Assembly (NCBI GenBank): GCA_014885115.2
Contig: WKLE02002181.1
Span: 1-64,000 of the forward strand
Source of the DNA: Asterionellopsis glacialis
Taxonomy: Eukaryota; Bacillariophyta; Plagiogrammaphyceae; Rhaphoneidales; Asterionellopsidaceae
DNA length: 64,000 bases
Direction: 5' to 3'
Part shown: piece by piece, positions 52,997 to 62,461 of the stretch
Layout: each line of letters begins with the position of its first letter
Numbering within the stretch: the first letter of the stretch is position 1
The notes under the pieces: generated by a model
The model's input: the letters and a program-made list of their open reading frames with translations, nothing else
Databases searched by the model: none
Told to the model about the DNA's origin: nothing
Made by a program: the position numbers and the translations under genes

Positions 52997-53730
52997 ACAT
53001 ATGCTATTACTGCCAAACATAGTCTTCCTCAGTTTAAGTTTACTAGATTTTGTTCAGAATCAAAATCGAAAAAAGTGCACTCTATCGTCTCAGTTCTGCA
53101 TAGGGTACAGAGATGTTCACTTTCATGGTTTGTTAAACTTATCTAGCTCGTTCTATTTAGTGTAAGGTCACTGATATATTTCTTCTTTGTCGACCTCTGA
53201 GTAGATGAACTTGGTTTGCTTGTGGATGGTGCCTAGCCATGTTGATGTTGCCATCAAACAGGCATCAAACAAGAGATGTGTTCTTGAGTTCGACTGGTTT
53301 TCCACCTGTTGGTTGGCGGCGGATGGAGTCGAATCCTCTGCTTCCAGTTTTGATCTCTAAAGACCCTATTCATTACAAAATTGTCTAACAAGCGTAGAAT
53401 TTAATATTGACCATAAGTGATATTTTTCTTTCATACTGTTTTCCGCTTTGTTCTGATGAAGTGCAGACGGACAGTGTTCAAGCTCTTTCAAAGCTTTCTG
53501 GTCCATTCAGAGCTCGTTTGTACTGAACGCTCTACTCTTTCCCTGTCCATTCAGAGCTCGCGGGAATCAAATTGACAGATTGCAGATTGCGATGCTGTCG
53601 ATGAACAGAGTAATTTTTAGTCGTGGTTCTTCAAATTTTAACCTCACTTTTTTCATTTTTGTTTCAAACTCTGGTCATAAAATTTTGAACCACATCAACT
53701 AGAACCACTTGTTATTTTTTTAAACACTAC
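52997..53730. other. Divergent promoter region (AAA ATPase / SPFH protein)
   Basis: Contains a repeated TCCATTCAGAGCTCG motif (about 53503 and 53547) and no gene. A block near 53320 with GAGTCGAATCC was checked as a tRNA and rejected. Confidence 0.5.
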
Positions 53731-54558
53731 ATGCCAAATCATTCTTGCCAAGTAACAACAGCAATATGCGTACTCACTACCATACTCGTTGGGGCGATCG
53801 TTGGTTTTACAGCTCTAGGAAAGTCTTTTACGACTGTATCACCAGGTGAAGTTGGAATTGTCGTTACGCATGGAAATCTTCGAGCACTTGGACCTGGACG
53901 CCATCAAGTTAGGCCCTTCGTTTCCGAGATTGATCACATGACAACTAAGACTCAATTACTCGAACAGGAACATGTTATCCCCACCAAGGAAGGCCTTGCC
54001 GTACAGCTCGAAACAGCCGTACAGTATCGCCTTGATACTGGCAAGGCCAAAGATGTTTACAAAGAGGTAGGAAAGGAGTATTCCGAAAAGATCATTGCAC
54101 CAGCTGCAGCTTCTACAATCCGCAGCCTTACATCCAACGTCGAAGCAAAGGCCCTCTACACCAACGGCCGGGATGAAATCCAAGCTGACATGAAGGAGCA
54201 GCTTACCGAAGCCTTGGCTCCTCGTGGAATTATTATTGAGAATGCCTTCTTGAAAGGTATTGTACTTCCCCAACAGCTTCGGGCATCGATTGAGCTTAAG
54301 GCCCAGGCAGAGCAGGAGGCAGAACAAATGGAATTCAAGCTTGAACAGGAACGTCAAGAAGCAGAAAGGAAGGCCATTGAAGCTCAGGGCATTGCCGATT
54401 TCCAGAGGATTGTGAGCGAGGGCATTAACAACAACTTATTGAAGTGGAAGGGAATCGAAGCCACAGAAAAGTTGGCTGAATCTGATAATACCAAGCTTGT
54501 CATTATGGGCAACGGTGAAGATGGTCTTCCAGTCATTTTGAATGGCGGTGGAGATTAA
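53731..54558 (+). CDS. SPFH/band 7 (prohibitin-like) membrane protein
   Basis: Single exon, 275 aa. One N-terminal membrane anchor (about residues 8-30) is followed by the SPFH domain: VSPGEVGIVVTHGNLRALGPGRH, then VQLETAVQYRLD and STIRSLTSNVEAKALYTNGR. A Glu/Lys/Gln-rich coiled coil (KAQAEQEAEQMEFKLEQERQ) and a short tail ending NGGGD complete it. This is the prohibitin/stomatin layout: ring-forming scaffolds on mitochondrial inner, plasma or other membranes. No cleavable targeting peptide is evident, as in prohibitins, but similarity to PHB1/PHB2 is not close enough to name it. Confidence 0.85.
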   Translation: MPNHSCQVTTAICVLTTILVGAIVGFTALGKSFTTVSPGEVGIVVTHGNLRALGPGRHQVRPFVSEIDHMTTKTQLLEQEHVIPTKEGLAVQLETAVQYRLDTGKAKDVYKEVGKEYSEKIIAPAAASTIRSLTSNVEAKALYTNGRDEIQADMKEQLTEALAPRGIIIENAFLKGIVLPQQLRASIELKAQAEQEAEQMEFKLEQERQEAERKAIEAQGIADFQRIVSEGINNNLLKWKGIEATEKLAESDNTKLVIMGNGEDGLPVILNGGGD

Positions 54559-55039
54559 TCTAAAGACTGCAATGCAGTCTCTAGAGTATAACCTTTTTAA
54601 AGCTTACATAATATTCATTCACTGAACAAATTCTCTGCAAAACTTTTTTAAAATTGTGAATGGGCCTTTGGTCCTCTTCAGTAAACACTCTTTCGTAGAA
54701 ATGGCACCTGTATTAATTTGTGGTGGGAACGGGCTCAAAGGAAAAAATCGTCTTATTCTAAAATTGGAAGAGAATAATATAATTGTTGTACCTAGAATAC
54801 CATCACGGGCTGTTTCGACAACTGGATGACAAGTAGACAACTACTAATTCCAAAAACCCAGTGAATCTTATATTTCTGTGTGCGTGTTCGTAACAGATTC
54901 TCTAGATAAGCTATAGTCATGAATAGAATATGATAGGCTCTAGTAGCTTGTTTTGACAAACTCTCCCGTTCTATCAAAATTGGTTTCAAACCCACCACAA
55001 TTCTTTACGCAGCTAGCACGAGTGGCAGAGCACCAAATC
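54559..55039. other. Convergent 3' intergenic region
   Basis: AT-rich, between the SPFH gene and the 2Fe-2S gene. Open frames here are out of phase with either gene; nothing else seen. Confidence 0.5.
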
Positions 55040-55591
55040 TTAAAACGTGTTGATTGTGCACTTTCCCTGAGGAATTTTTGCTTGGCATGCTTTGACAATT
55101 CTTCCATCCATTTGAATTTCACAAGTGCCGCAATCACCTTTCTTACAACTGTAGGTAACCTTTGTCCTGGCAGCAGCTAAAACTTGACTGACTTTTTGAT
55201 TGGCCACGGCTTTTACTGGTTTGCCATTGATGGTTACTTCGTTTATTTTTGGACCCTGAAGTGATTATGCAAATGAGAATATCATGTGGACCATCACAAT
55301 TTTGGTGAGAGGAAAAGTGTGATCAAAAGAATCTATCAGGGCATCAAAACGAAACACAAACAAATATATACTTACACCTTTAATGCCTGCATTTTCTTTT
55401 TTCCCCAATGAATCATCATTAGAAAATGCACCTTTTAAGGCGTTACCAAAAAGATTTAAGCTTGTAGAAGAGCTTACAACGTGGGCTTGTTGTTGCGGAA
55501 GTACTGCACTAAAGGCGCTCACTGAAACTGGTGCATAAACAAACCATGATGCTGCAGCTAGAAGAAAAACGCATGAACGCATGGATAACAT
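55040..55591 (-). CDS. Plastid 2Fe-2S ferredoxin-like protein, two exons
   Basis: Exon 1 55591-55376, intron 55375-55256 (120 nt, GTAAGT...CTTCAG), exon 2 55255-55040; phase 0, 143 aa. A signal peptide (MLSMRSCVFLLAAASWF) ends at VSVSAFSAVLP, an ASAFAP-like plastid site. Exon 2 encodes VTINGKPVKAVANQKVSQ, then YSCKKGDCGTCEI and VKACQ, that is C-x4-C-x2-C plus a later Cys, the plant-type ferredoxin ligand set. The domain is shorter than a full ferredoxin and ends soon after the fourth Cys, so it may be a ferredoxin-like electron carrier with a special partner. An in-frame upstream ATG at 55810 exists but MLSM gives the better signal peptide. Confidence 0.75.
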
Positions 55592-56260
55592 GATGGATGG
55601 GTATGATTCTTTGCTACTTGCACAATATTCCTTGTTCCCCCAGGGTGGACGACGCTGCAGAAACAATCTACAACCTTCAAATTGCAAAGTTTCGCGAACC
55701 GAAGACGGAACAAATGCACTGAAACACTTCGTGCGTCGGATTGTCGGGGTTGTGATCTTGATAGGTGCCACAACTCCCAAAAAAAAACATAGCGATGACG
55801 TGTTCCTCATTTTTCTTCATTTTGTACGTTTACCACATGTTTAATAAATACGACGTTTCCTGTATCCAAGACAAAATTGAGATAAATCTGCTTTGGCCGA
55901 CATCCACATTAAAATTTGAGAAAGCAAATTCTGCTTTAGTCAAAAGCCTATTCTGCATACGATAAGTTTTTCATAATATTATGTTCAATCTGAAACAACC
56001 AAGCGCACCAGAGCGAGGACAATATATTAAATGCAGGAATTCCTTCAGTATCACGTCACCACAGAGCTTGAAATTGGGTCCAACGATGATCGTAATTTTT
56101 TTCTTGGCTAGTCCATGAAAATATATTTTCCGTTGCTATTTGTAGAAGAGAAAAAAGTATACGTCAGGTTGTCATGAATATAGATACAAGGTTTTGAGCT
56201 ACTTTTTTCAAGTCAATTATCAATATTTTTGTCATATAATTATATAAATTTACAAATATT
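55592..56260. other. Intergenic region
   Basis: Upstream of the 2Fe-2S gene and downstream of the MFS gene (both minus). AT-rich with no supported gene. Confidence 0.5.
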
Positions 56261-57772
56261 TTATAACACATCCGCAGATTCATCAGCTTCCAATAAATCC
56301 ACATCTTCGATTGCTCCAGGTCCAAGTTCTTTCTCTTCGGTTTCACGCTTCTCTTTGCCATTCATTTTGATAGTTGCAGTAATGACGACGACGATCAAAA
56401 ACGCAACGAGCCCAAAGATGACATAATTTAAAGTTTTCCACCCGTTGATCTCCTCGCCCCCTGCACTGTCGTAAATGTACCCTGTACTAAAGATGAAAGC
56501 TCCACTAAAAAGGAACACCAAACATTCGTTGGCGGCTTGGACTTTTGCCTTTAGATGAGGAGATCCCATATAGGATCGTGTCACCCACATGGATGCACCC
56601 GAAAATCCAAAATTCCAACCAATTCCGAGTAAAATTAACCCTAGATACCAAGGAACGGTAGTATTGTTGTTGTCTTGAGTAGCAAACCCGTTAACACATG
56701 TTGCCAATACAAACATGACAATGGCTACATATGTAGCTTTGATGAAACCATGAGTTTTGATAAAGGCACCACTGAAAAATCCAGGCGCATACATGGATAG
56801 AAAGTGACACTCGATCACTGTTAATGATTGCCTTGCTGTATATCCCATTTCTTTCATTGCCACACGGAAAATTGACATTGGCATTGCCATTATTGACCAT
56901 GTAAGAGTTGCAACCAAGACGGGGAGTATGAAATCTGAATGTTTCAATATTGACTCAAATTCCCTCGTGGGTAGAGGAGGAGGTACCGGTGTTCTATTTC
57001 CACTCTGCGTATGAGTCGTAATGTCTGACTGTTCAGTGTCTGACTTTTCTTTGTCTTCACTGCGACCTTCTATTCTCCTAGGAGTATTCTCCTCCTGCTT
57101 TTCAATGGAGGATGGTGGAAAACCGACAAAACGGACAAATATTGCCTGTGCCAAATTGAAACATCCTGCAACCACAAATACACCAAAATACTCCATATTA
57201 CTCTCATTTCCAAACTTGCCCTTTGTGGCATCGGCAGCTTCTGGACCTGCAAATGAAGCCAAACATCCACCACACAATACCCACGTCATTGCTCGAGATT
57301 GGAATTCCAAAGGAACAACTTCGACTGCCGCAAATCGAAGGTACATTCCAATACCACTTCCAGCACCCAAAAAAAGATTTGCCACCAATATTAGGACCGT
57401 AGACGATAGGTAAACACCGATGCAACTCAAAAGTACCCCCATTAATGACAAAGTACATCCACACCAAAGACCTTTCCGACGACCCCAACGTTGAAAGACC
57501 CAATGTGTTACAGTTAAAGAAACAATGGACATGCCTAAGAAAAAGGCAGCTAATGCAAAAGGTGCGAGTGTAACATCACCACCTACTGATTGGACAACTA
57601 TAGCTCCTGTCCCTACGACCAATGTCATGGCAGCTACTACACAAGAGAATGCTAAAACTAAAAAGATAATATCCAATATTTGTTTTCTTGTCAAAGAGGA
57701 GGAGGTGGTGGATATCGCAACATCGTCATCAGCAACGCCAGTAGGCCGTTCATCTCGCGATGATTCCGACAT
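56261..57772 (-). CDS. Major facilitator superfamily transporter
   Basis: An earlier ATG at 57814 is in frame, but MSESSRDERP at 57772 looks the true start (503 aa). The six-plus-six helix plan is clear: first half from ILDIIFLVLAFSC to about residue 225, a charged central loop (SEDKEKSDTEQSD), then the second half from FILPVLVATLTWSIM. RWGRRKGLWCG is the loop 2-3 MFS motif. GMYLRFAAVEVVPLEFQSRAM with GGCLASFAGPEA after it resembles a bacterial-type MFS subgroup rather than sugar or nitrate porters. Substrate unknown. The C-terminus is acidic and cytosolic. Confidence 0.8.
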   Translation of the reverse strand: MSESSRDERPTGVADDDVAISTTSSSLTRKQILDIIFLVLAFSCVVAAMTLVVGTGAIVVQSVGGDVTLAPFALAAFFLGMSIVSLTVTHWVFQRWGRRKGLWCGCTLSLMGVLLSCIGVYLSSTVLILVANLFLGAGSGIGMYLRFAAVEVVPLEFQSRAMTWVLCGGCLASFAGPEAADATKGKFGNESNMEYFGVFVVAGCFNLAQAIFVRFVGFPPSSIEKQEENTPRRIEGRSEDKEKSDTEQSDITTHTQSGNRTPVPPPLPTREFESILKHSDFILPVLVATLTWSIMAMPMSIFRVAMKEMGYTARQSLTVIECHFLSMYAPGFFSGAFIKTHGFIKATYVAIVMFVLATCVNGFATQDNNNTTVPWYLGLILLGIGWNFGFSGASMWVTRSYMGSPHLKAKVQAANECLVFLFSGAFIFSTGYIYDSAGGEEINGWKTLNYVIFGLVAFLIVVVITATIKMNGKEKRETEEKELGPGAIEDVDLLEADESADVL

Positions 57773-58469
57773 TATTTTTGCAGTATTTTTTATGATGCAC
57801 AAAAAATCTTTCAAATCATATTCAGATTGGATCCTTCAGCGTTCTTTCTGGAGGGAGTTACATATGCTGGTTAATCAAAGTTCGACGTTGAATGTTTGCA
57901 TACACGGTAGGGCGGTGATAAACAATAATGTCAAAAAGATGTTGTAGGTTGTAAACTCGATGGTTGTCTTGGCTGTTGGTTGTTCTTATTATTCGATTTT
58001 CTTTCTCTTTTTTTTTTTTTCTGTCGACGCGCGATTCTGACAATTTTTCAAATACTGTGACGTCATATACTGTAGGTATCGCATCAGTTACATACGTTCT
58101 TTATCGTTTTGACACCAGTACACGTAGGAAACTAACAGAGTACCGCCGGAGTTTGACATTGTTTGTTTCTTTGGAATCTTCTGGATCTTTCAAAAGCAAG
58201 GCCGAAAGAAGCAAGCAGCAACTTACTACAGTATTTTTTTATTGACGACGCACCTTTTTGGCGCAGGTGGCATTGCAGGACACGTCGGCGTGTTTCTTCA
58301 CCAGCTTCACAGATGCGACATGCAAGACATGAGGAATTTAGGGGAATGATAGGTCACAACATCTGGGTTTCTGTTCTTTCACAGTAACAACACAGTCTGT
58401 ACTTCAATTTTGTTTTGAAAGTTGTCAAGCAATTTTATTTTCTATTAGAGAGAAGAACTGTGAATCACA
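57773..58469. other. Divergent promoter region (MFS / Mpv17)
   Basis: Contains a T-run around 58008-58020 and a TGACGTCA palindrome (CRE-like, bZIP core) at about 58059-58066. The rest is unremarkable. Confidence 0.45.
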
Positions 58470-59576
58470 ATGGTATCAACTTCTCTATTTGCATCTTCAC
58501 TCATCATAGCAACAACGTCCGCTTTTGGTCCAAATAATATTCCCAACTCGCGTACATTGCAACTGAAAAGACACCGAGGAAATCATCCATCCTTTCCGTT
58601 TACTCCGAATCCCAACGTCAAGCAAGATGGTGGTGCTGTTCGAACAAAACTTGATTCACGACTTGAAGCAGCTTCTGTAGATGTTGCTTTGACTTTAGAA
58701 GCAATCGACACATTTTGGCAAACTTCACCGTACACTGCAGCAGCAATTGTCTGTGGAGTTAAGGCTTCAGCTGCTGATTTAGTAGTTCAAAATAATCAAC
58801 TGAATAATGATAATGATGACGCCGAACAACCTAAAGATAGTAATGGGGAATCATCAACAACAGCGACCAACTTGGAAGTGACAATTGTAGAGGAATCAGA
58901 AACACAACAGCAAACGCAACCACTACAAGACAAGCGAGTTCTGTTGTACAATCCTAATTTTGACGAAGAAGAGGAGGCAACTGTTGAACTCGACAATCCT
59001 GAATTGGACGTAAAACAGCGAAAAGAGACAGTGATGTTATACGATCCTAACTTGACAAACGAAGATGAACAAGTGGCAGTAGTAGCACAGGATCAACAAA
59101 AACTAGATTTGCTACGAACGTTTGCATTCCTAATGTATGGGTCTGTCTATCAGGGTGCTTGTCAAGAATTCATTTATAATCATTTGTATCCAGCTTGGTT
59201 TGGTGATGGTACTGAAGTTAGTGTTGTATTAACCAAGGTGATCTTTGATTGTCTTATTCAAACGACTTTGGTAACACTGCCAGTGGCCTATCTTACCAAG
59301 GCATTGATTTATAGATATTCCTTTGAAGAAGCCTTTCGAAGGTACATATCAGATATTCAAGAACATGGACTATTGATTAAATATTATTCTCTTTGGTTCC
59401 CAGTGAATTGTTTGACCTTTAGTGTTATACCTGAACACTATCGGGTTACTTGGATAGCATTAGTTTCCTTTTTTTGGCTAATGATTTTGTCTTCCATATC
59501 ATCCAAACAAGATCTAGTTGACAATGAGAATGACTGTACTCTTATTGATGCACAAACATGCAAAATTGATGGATAA
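58470..59576 (+). CDS. Plastid-targeted Mpv17/PMP22-family membrane protein
   Basis: Single exon, 368 aa. A signal peptide ends ATTSAFGPN, an ASAFAP-type site, so plastid routing is expected. Residues about 30-210 are a long hydrophilic insert with two similar units (VLLYNPNFDEEEEATVELDN and VMLYDPNLTNEDEQ). The C-terminal third is Mpv17-like: FLMYGSVYQGACQEFIYNHLYP, VIFDCLIQTTL, and the family end WFPVNCLTFSVIPEHYRV then WIALVSFFWLMILS. Mpv17 proteins form channels in peroxisome, mitochondrial or plastid membranes; substrate unknown. The repeated LY-PN-E unit is unusual for the family. Confidence 0.85.
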   Translation: MVSTSLFASSLIIATTSAFGPNNIPNSRTLQLKRHRGNHPSFPFTPNPNVKQDGGAVRTKLDSRLEAASVDVALTLEAIDTFWQTSPYTAAAIVCGVKASAADLVVQNNQLNNDNDDAEQPKDSNGESSTTATNLEVTIVEESETQQQTQPLQDKRVLLYNPNFDEEEEATVELDNPELDVKQRKETVMLYDPNLTNEDEQVAVVAQDQQKLDLLRTFAFLMYGSVYQGACQEFIYNHLYPAWFGDGTEVSVVLTKVIFDCLIQTTLVTLPVAYLTKALIYRYSFEEAFRRYISDIQEHGLLIKYYSLWFPVNCLTFSVIPEHYRVTWIALVSFFWLMILSSISSKQDLVDNENDCTLIDAQTCKIDG

Positions 59577-60099
59577 AATTGATTAGAAAAACTTTTCAAA
59601 TATGTTTAGCATTATTAGTTGACATTGGAACCTTTGAAATAAACAGATTGAACAAATTATCTCTCAATAAATAGACAATAGAATGCTTTCGATTTTAGCA
59701 TGGAGGAGTGAAGACTGAAAGATTTGTCAACATTACAAACAACGCACCCTGACACTGCTTTATCCTTTATTACTACTTTAACTCAGCAGAGTAGTATGGT
59801 CAAAGGGGAAGTCTCAGCTGTGAATACGTATGCGGCTGTATAAAAACATTGTAGTTGAACCCATCAAGTCAACTTTGTCACGACACAAAAAAAAAATTAC
59901 TATAAATTTTCTAAAGTATGACTGCATAATACTTCAAACAAGTTTTCAATTAAATGTTGAACATAGACCATGTGCACTGTAGTGTTGTAGCCTCAAGATA
60001 GTTTCAGAGTAATTTTTCCATGCCATAAGCAAAAGTTGTGTTTCAACGGAATCAACCAAATTAGCATGTTCAACATTTTGTGCAAACATAGATTATATA
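59577..60099. other. Intergenic region
   Basis: AT-rich convergent region with no coding frame. Confidence 0.5.
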
Positions 60100-60500
60100 T
60101 CATTCATAGTCAACAGCTTTAAACCTCCGGTGTCGCCTGCGCAGAAACAAGAAAGAGATAAACAGTGAATCACATAATGAAGCTTATACCTTGGTCGGAA
60201 GAAGATCCCAAACGTACGTCCAACGGAAAATAGGTCATGAGCTAATGTCAAGGAAGCCTTCCCGAACTGTTCACCACCTTTGGCATCGCCCAATGAACTT
60301 ACCATCACCATTGCATACATAACAAAAGTTGTTGCAACATCTTGAAGTTCAAGACAATCCAGAGGCCTATATCCAGGGCAAACGCATAGCCTGTTTAGAT
60401 GTGTGGCACTTTTTAACGAGTCATGTAGTTTTGTTACTCTTTTTTGTGGGATTCTGTCAAAGACTTTCTCTTGTTCGGTGTATCTTCTTTCTCGTCGCCT
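60100..60500 (-). CDS. Orphan 3' exons of an unknown protein
   Basis: A 53-nt intron (60189-60137) is very clear: AAG, GTATAAGC, a pyrimidine tract and TGCGCAG. It joins FGKASLTLAHDLFSVGRTFGI, then FFRPR, to RRHRRFKAVDYE and a TGA at 60100. Upstream the same frame is open to about 60500 without an ATG until 60320, so either a short protein starts there (57 aa) or an upstream exon is missing. The stretch before it (CLELQDVATTFVMYAMVMVSS) would be a membrane helix. The family is unknown to me. It sits downstream of the glucokinase gene on the same strand. Confidence 0.35.
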
Positions 60501-60751
60501 TGTTCAATATGGTGGATTCTTTTTATATTTTAAATTTTATTCCCTTGATACTTCCTGCATGTTCGTGGAAAAAGACACATTACAATTAACTAAAATTATT
60601 TCAAGATTATTTTACTCTTTACGTAGTATTAGATCATATGGGTTGATTATTTGAGGTGAGAGTTTTCCTTTTAGTGGAGTGACAAGTGAAAACACAAGGT
60701 CGTGAGTGAGAATAGAAGTAATCTAGACAAAAGACAACATTATGTAGGAGA

Positions 60752-62026
60752 CTACATTGGTGGAGCGGATACCTATGCAATGAAGGTGGGTCAAAAGGTC
60801 CTTTTGTAAAAAAAAACTTACCAAAGCTGCACAGTAGTGAGCACCACGAACACCTAAATCTTCCGTCATGACTGCAAAGAGTGGAACTGTATCGAGAACC
60901 TTACTAAGACGACCCTTATCTTTATATGCCTTCATAAACCACGAGTTTTCTCCTCTTATGAAATGGATATTTTTGGGTGTTAGTCCTCCCGTCACGTACA
61001 AACCTCCAGTGGGAATCCACTTGAGTGCACCACTTCCAACTTCAGACCCATATGCACTGTACACAAAATGATTACCAAAGAAGTATTCATAGGGCTTTTG
61101 AGTCAGTATAATAAAGAAAGTTTAACAATTCAAAAAATACAGCGATACAGATGTATTCTGTACGGTCAGAGTACCCACCTGATCATAATGTCCATTGCCT
61201 GATGGCATAAAGTTCCTTCCTTAGCATTGACTGCTACAACTTTGCCTTGCATATCACCAGCCGTTTCAAATTCTTCGTGAACTTTCTTATCAACCTGATT
61301 GGGGTATTCCTTCGATAAGAACTCGTACACATTTGCTAAACCCGTTCCTGATACAACACGTTCAACAGAAATACGTGAATTGTAATCAAATTTGCTCATG
61401 ATGTATTCACGTAACTTAATTTCAACTTCTGTTCGAGGATTGAATTCAACATGTCCGCCCTCACTGGGGAAGCAAGTGTACTCTCCATCACTATCAGGAG
61501 CTAGGAAACATTCGCCCAACCCCGTACCAGCACCAATGCAAACCTTTGGACCAGGATCACTTTCCTTATTTTCCTCCATCATTTTCCATGAACCAGGTGT
61601 AAGTTCTTCAACTTCCTCCTTTTTAAGTGTCAAACATCCATACCCTTGTGCTACAAAGTCATTAATGATTTTGCATACCTTGACAGACTTGAGGTATGTA
61701 TCGGTACTGTGGTTGGCAATAGCATTTCCATCAATTAATTGATCACCAATGTTCGTCATAACGACAGAATTATAACGGACCGCACCAGCACATGCAAGAC
61801 ACCCCACAATGACTGAATCTTCAATGGGTGCAATGTTATCTACAGTTTCCCATGCCATTTTCAAAAAGGGTGCAATAATGGCAAGCTCATATACAGCTCC
61901 TGGCTTGAGATAATCTTGATTACGATAATACTTGACACAAAGCGGTTCATCAGATGAAACATCATACAATCCCATACGACTATTGGTTCCACCAATGTCA
62001 CCGGTAAGGAGGTAGATAGTTGGCAT
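60752..62026 (-). CDS. Bacterial-type glucokinase, three exons
   Basis: Exons 62026-61179, 61056-60822 and 60772-60752 join to 367 aa. Introns are 122 and 49 nt, and the last exon is only 21 nt (VSAPPM and stop). Motifs: LTGDIGGTNSRMGLYD (phosphate-binding loop 1), VGCLACAGAV, INDFVAQGYG (catalytic Asp), IGAGTGLGECF, PSEGGHVEFNP, and in exon 2 SGALKWIPTGGLYVTGG with EDLGVRGAHYCAAL. This is the Glk family of E. coli and cyanobacteria, not eukaryotic hexokinase. It phosphorylates glucose to glucose-6-phosphate. The lack of a targeting peptide points to the cytosol, where diatom glucan breakdown releases glucose. Confidence 0.9.
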
Positions 62027-62461
62027 GTTGGAAGTGATTGCTTATTACGGTCTACTGTTGCTAACTTTGGGTTCTTGGACGATGTTCTGATGTGCACTTG
62101 GCGATCGATTGATCGACTTGGTGCTATGTCCTATGTTGGCGTTTTTCAGTCTTTACTCGTCGAAGATCTTGAGGGAACTGTTCGTGAACCTAAAAAGATT
62201 TTGCCTCTTATTCATGATATACTCTAGGTCCTCTAAACCTACAATTATTACGGTATTGTGCTCAGCTGTACCAGGTATGCGTGCTCTCACGTTCTTTTGG
62301 GGCGGGTCAGAATTCATAATACGGGGTACGTAGTCAAACCCTACTAAACATACATCATTCACAATAAATATTATAGAAGAGGTTAACAAGACAGAATAAT
62401 CTCTGTTGAAACTTCTCCCACACCATGATGTGATCTAACTCAAACTCTACTGTAATTAATT
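62027..62461. other. Intergenic region
   Basis: Between two minus-strand genes; no supported feature. Confidence 0.5.

Noticed and set aside
53290..53345. Possible tRNA (GAGTCGAATCC-like B box)
   Set aside because: No matching A box, anticodon arm or acceptor stem could be folded by eye on either strand.
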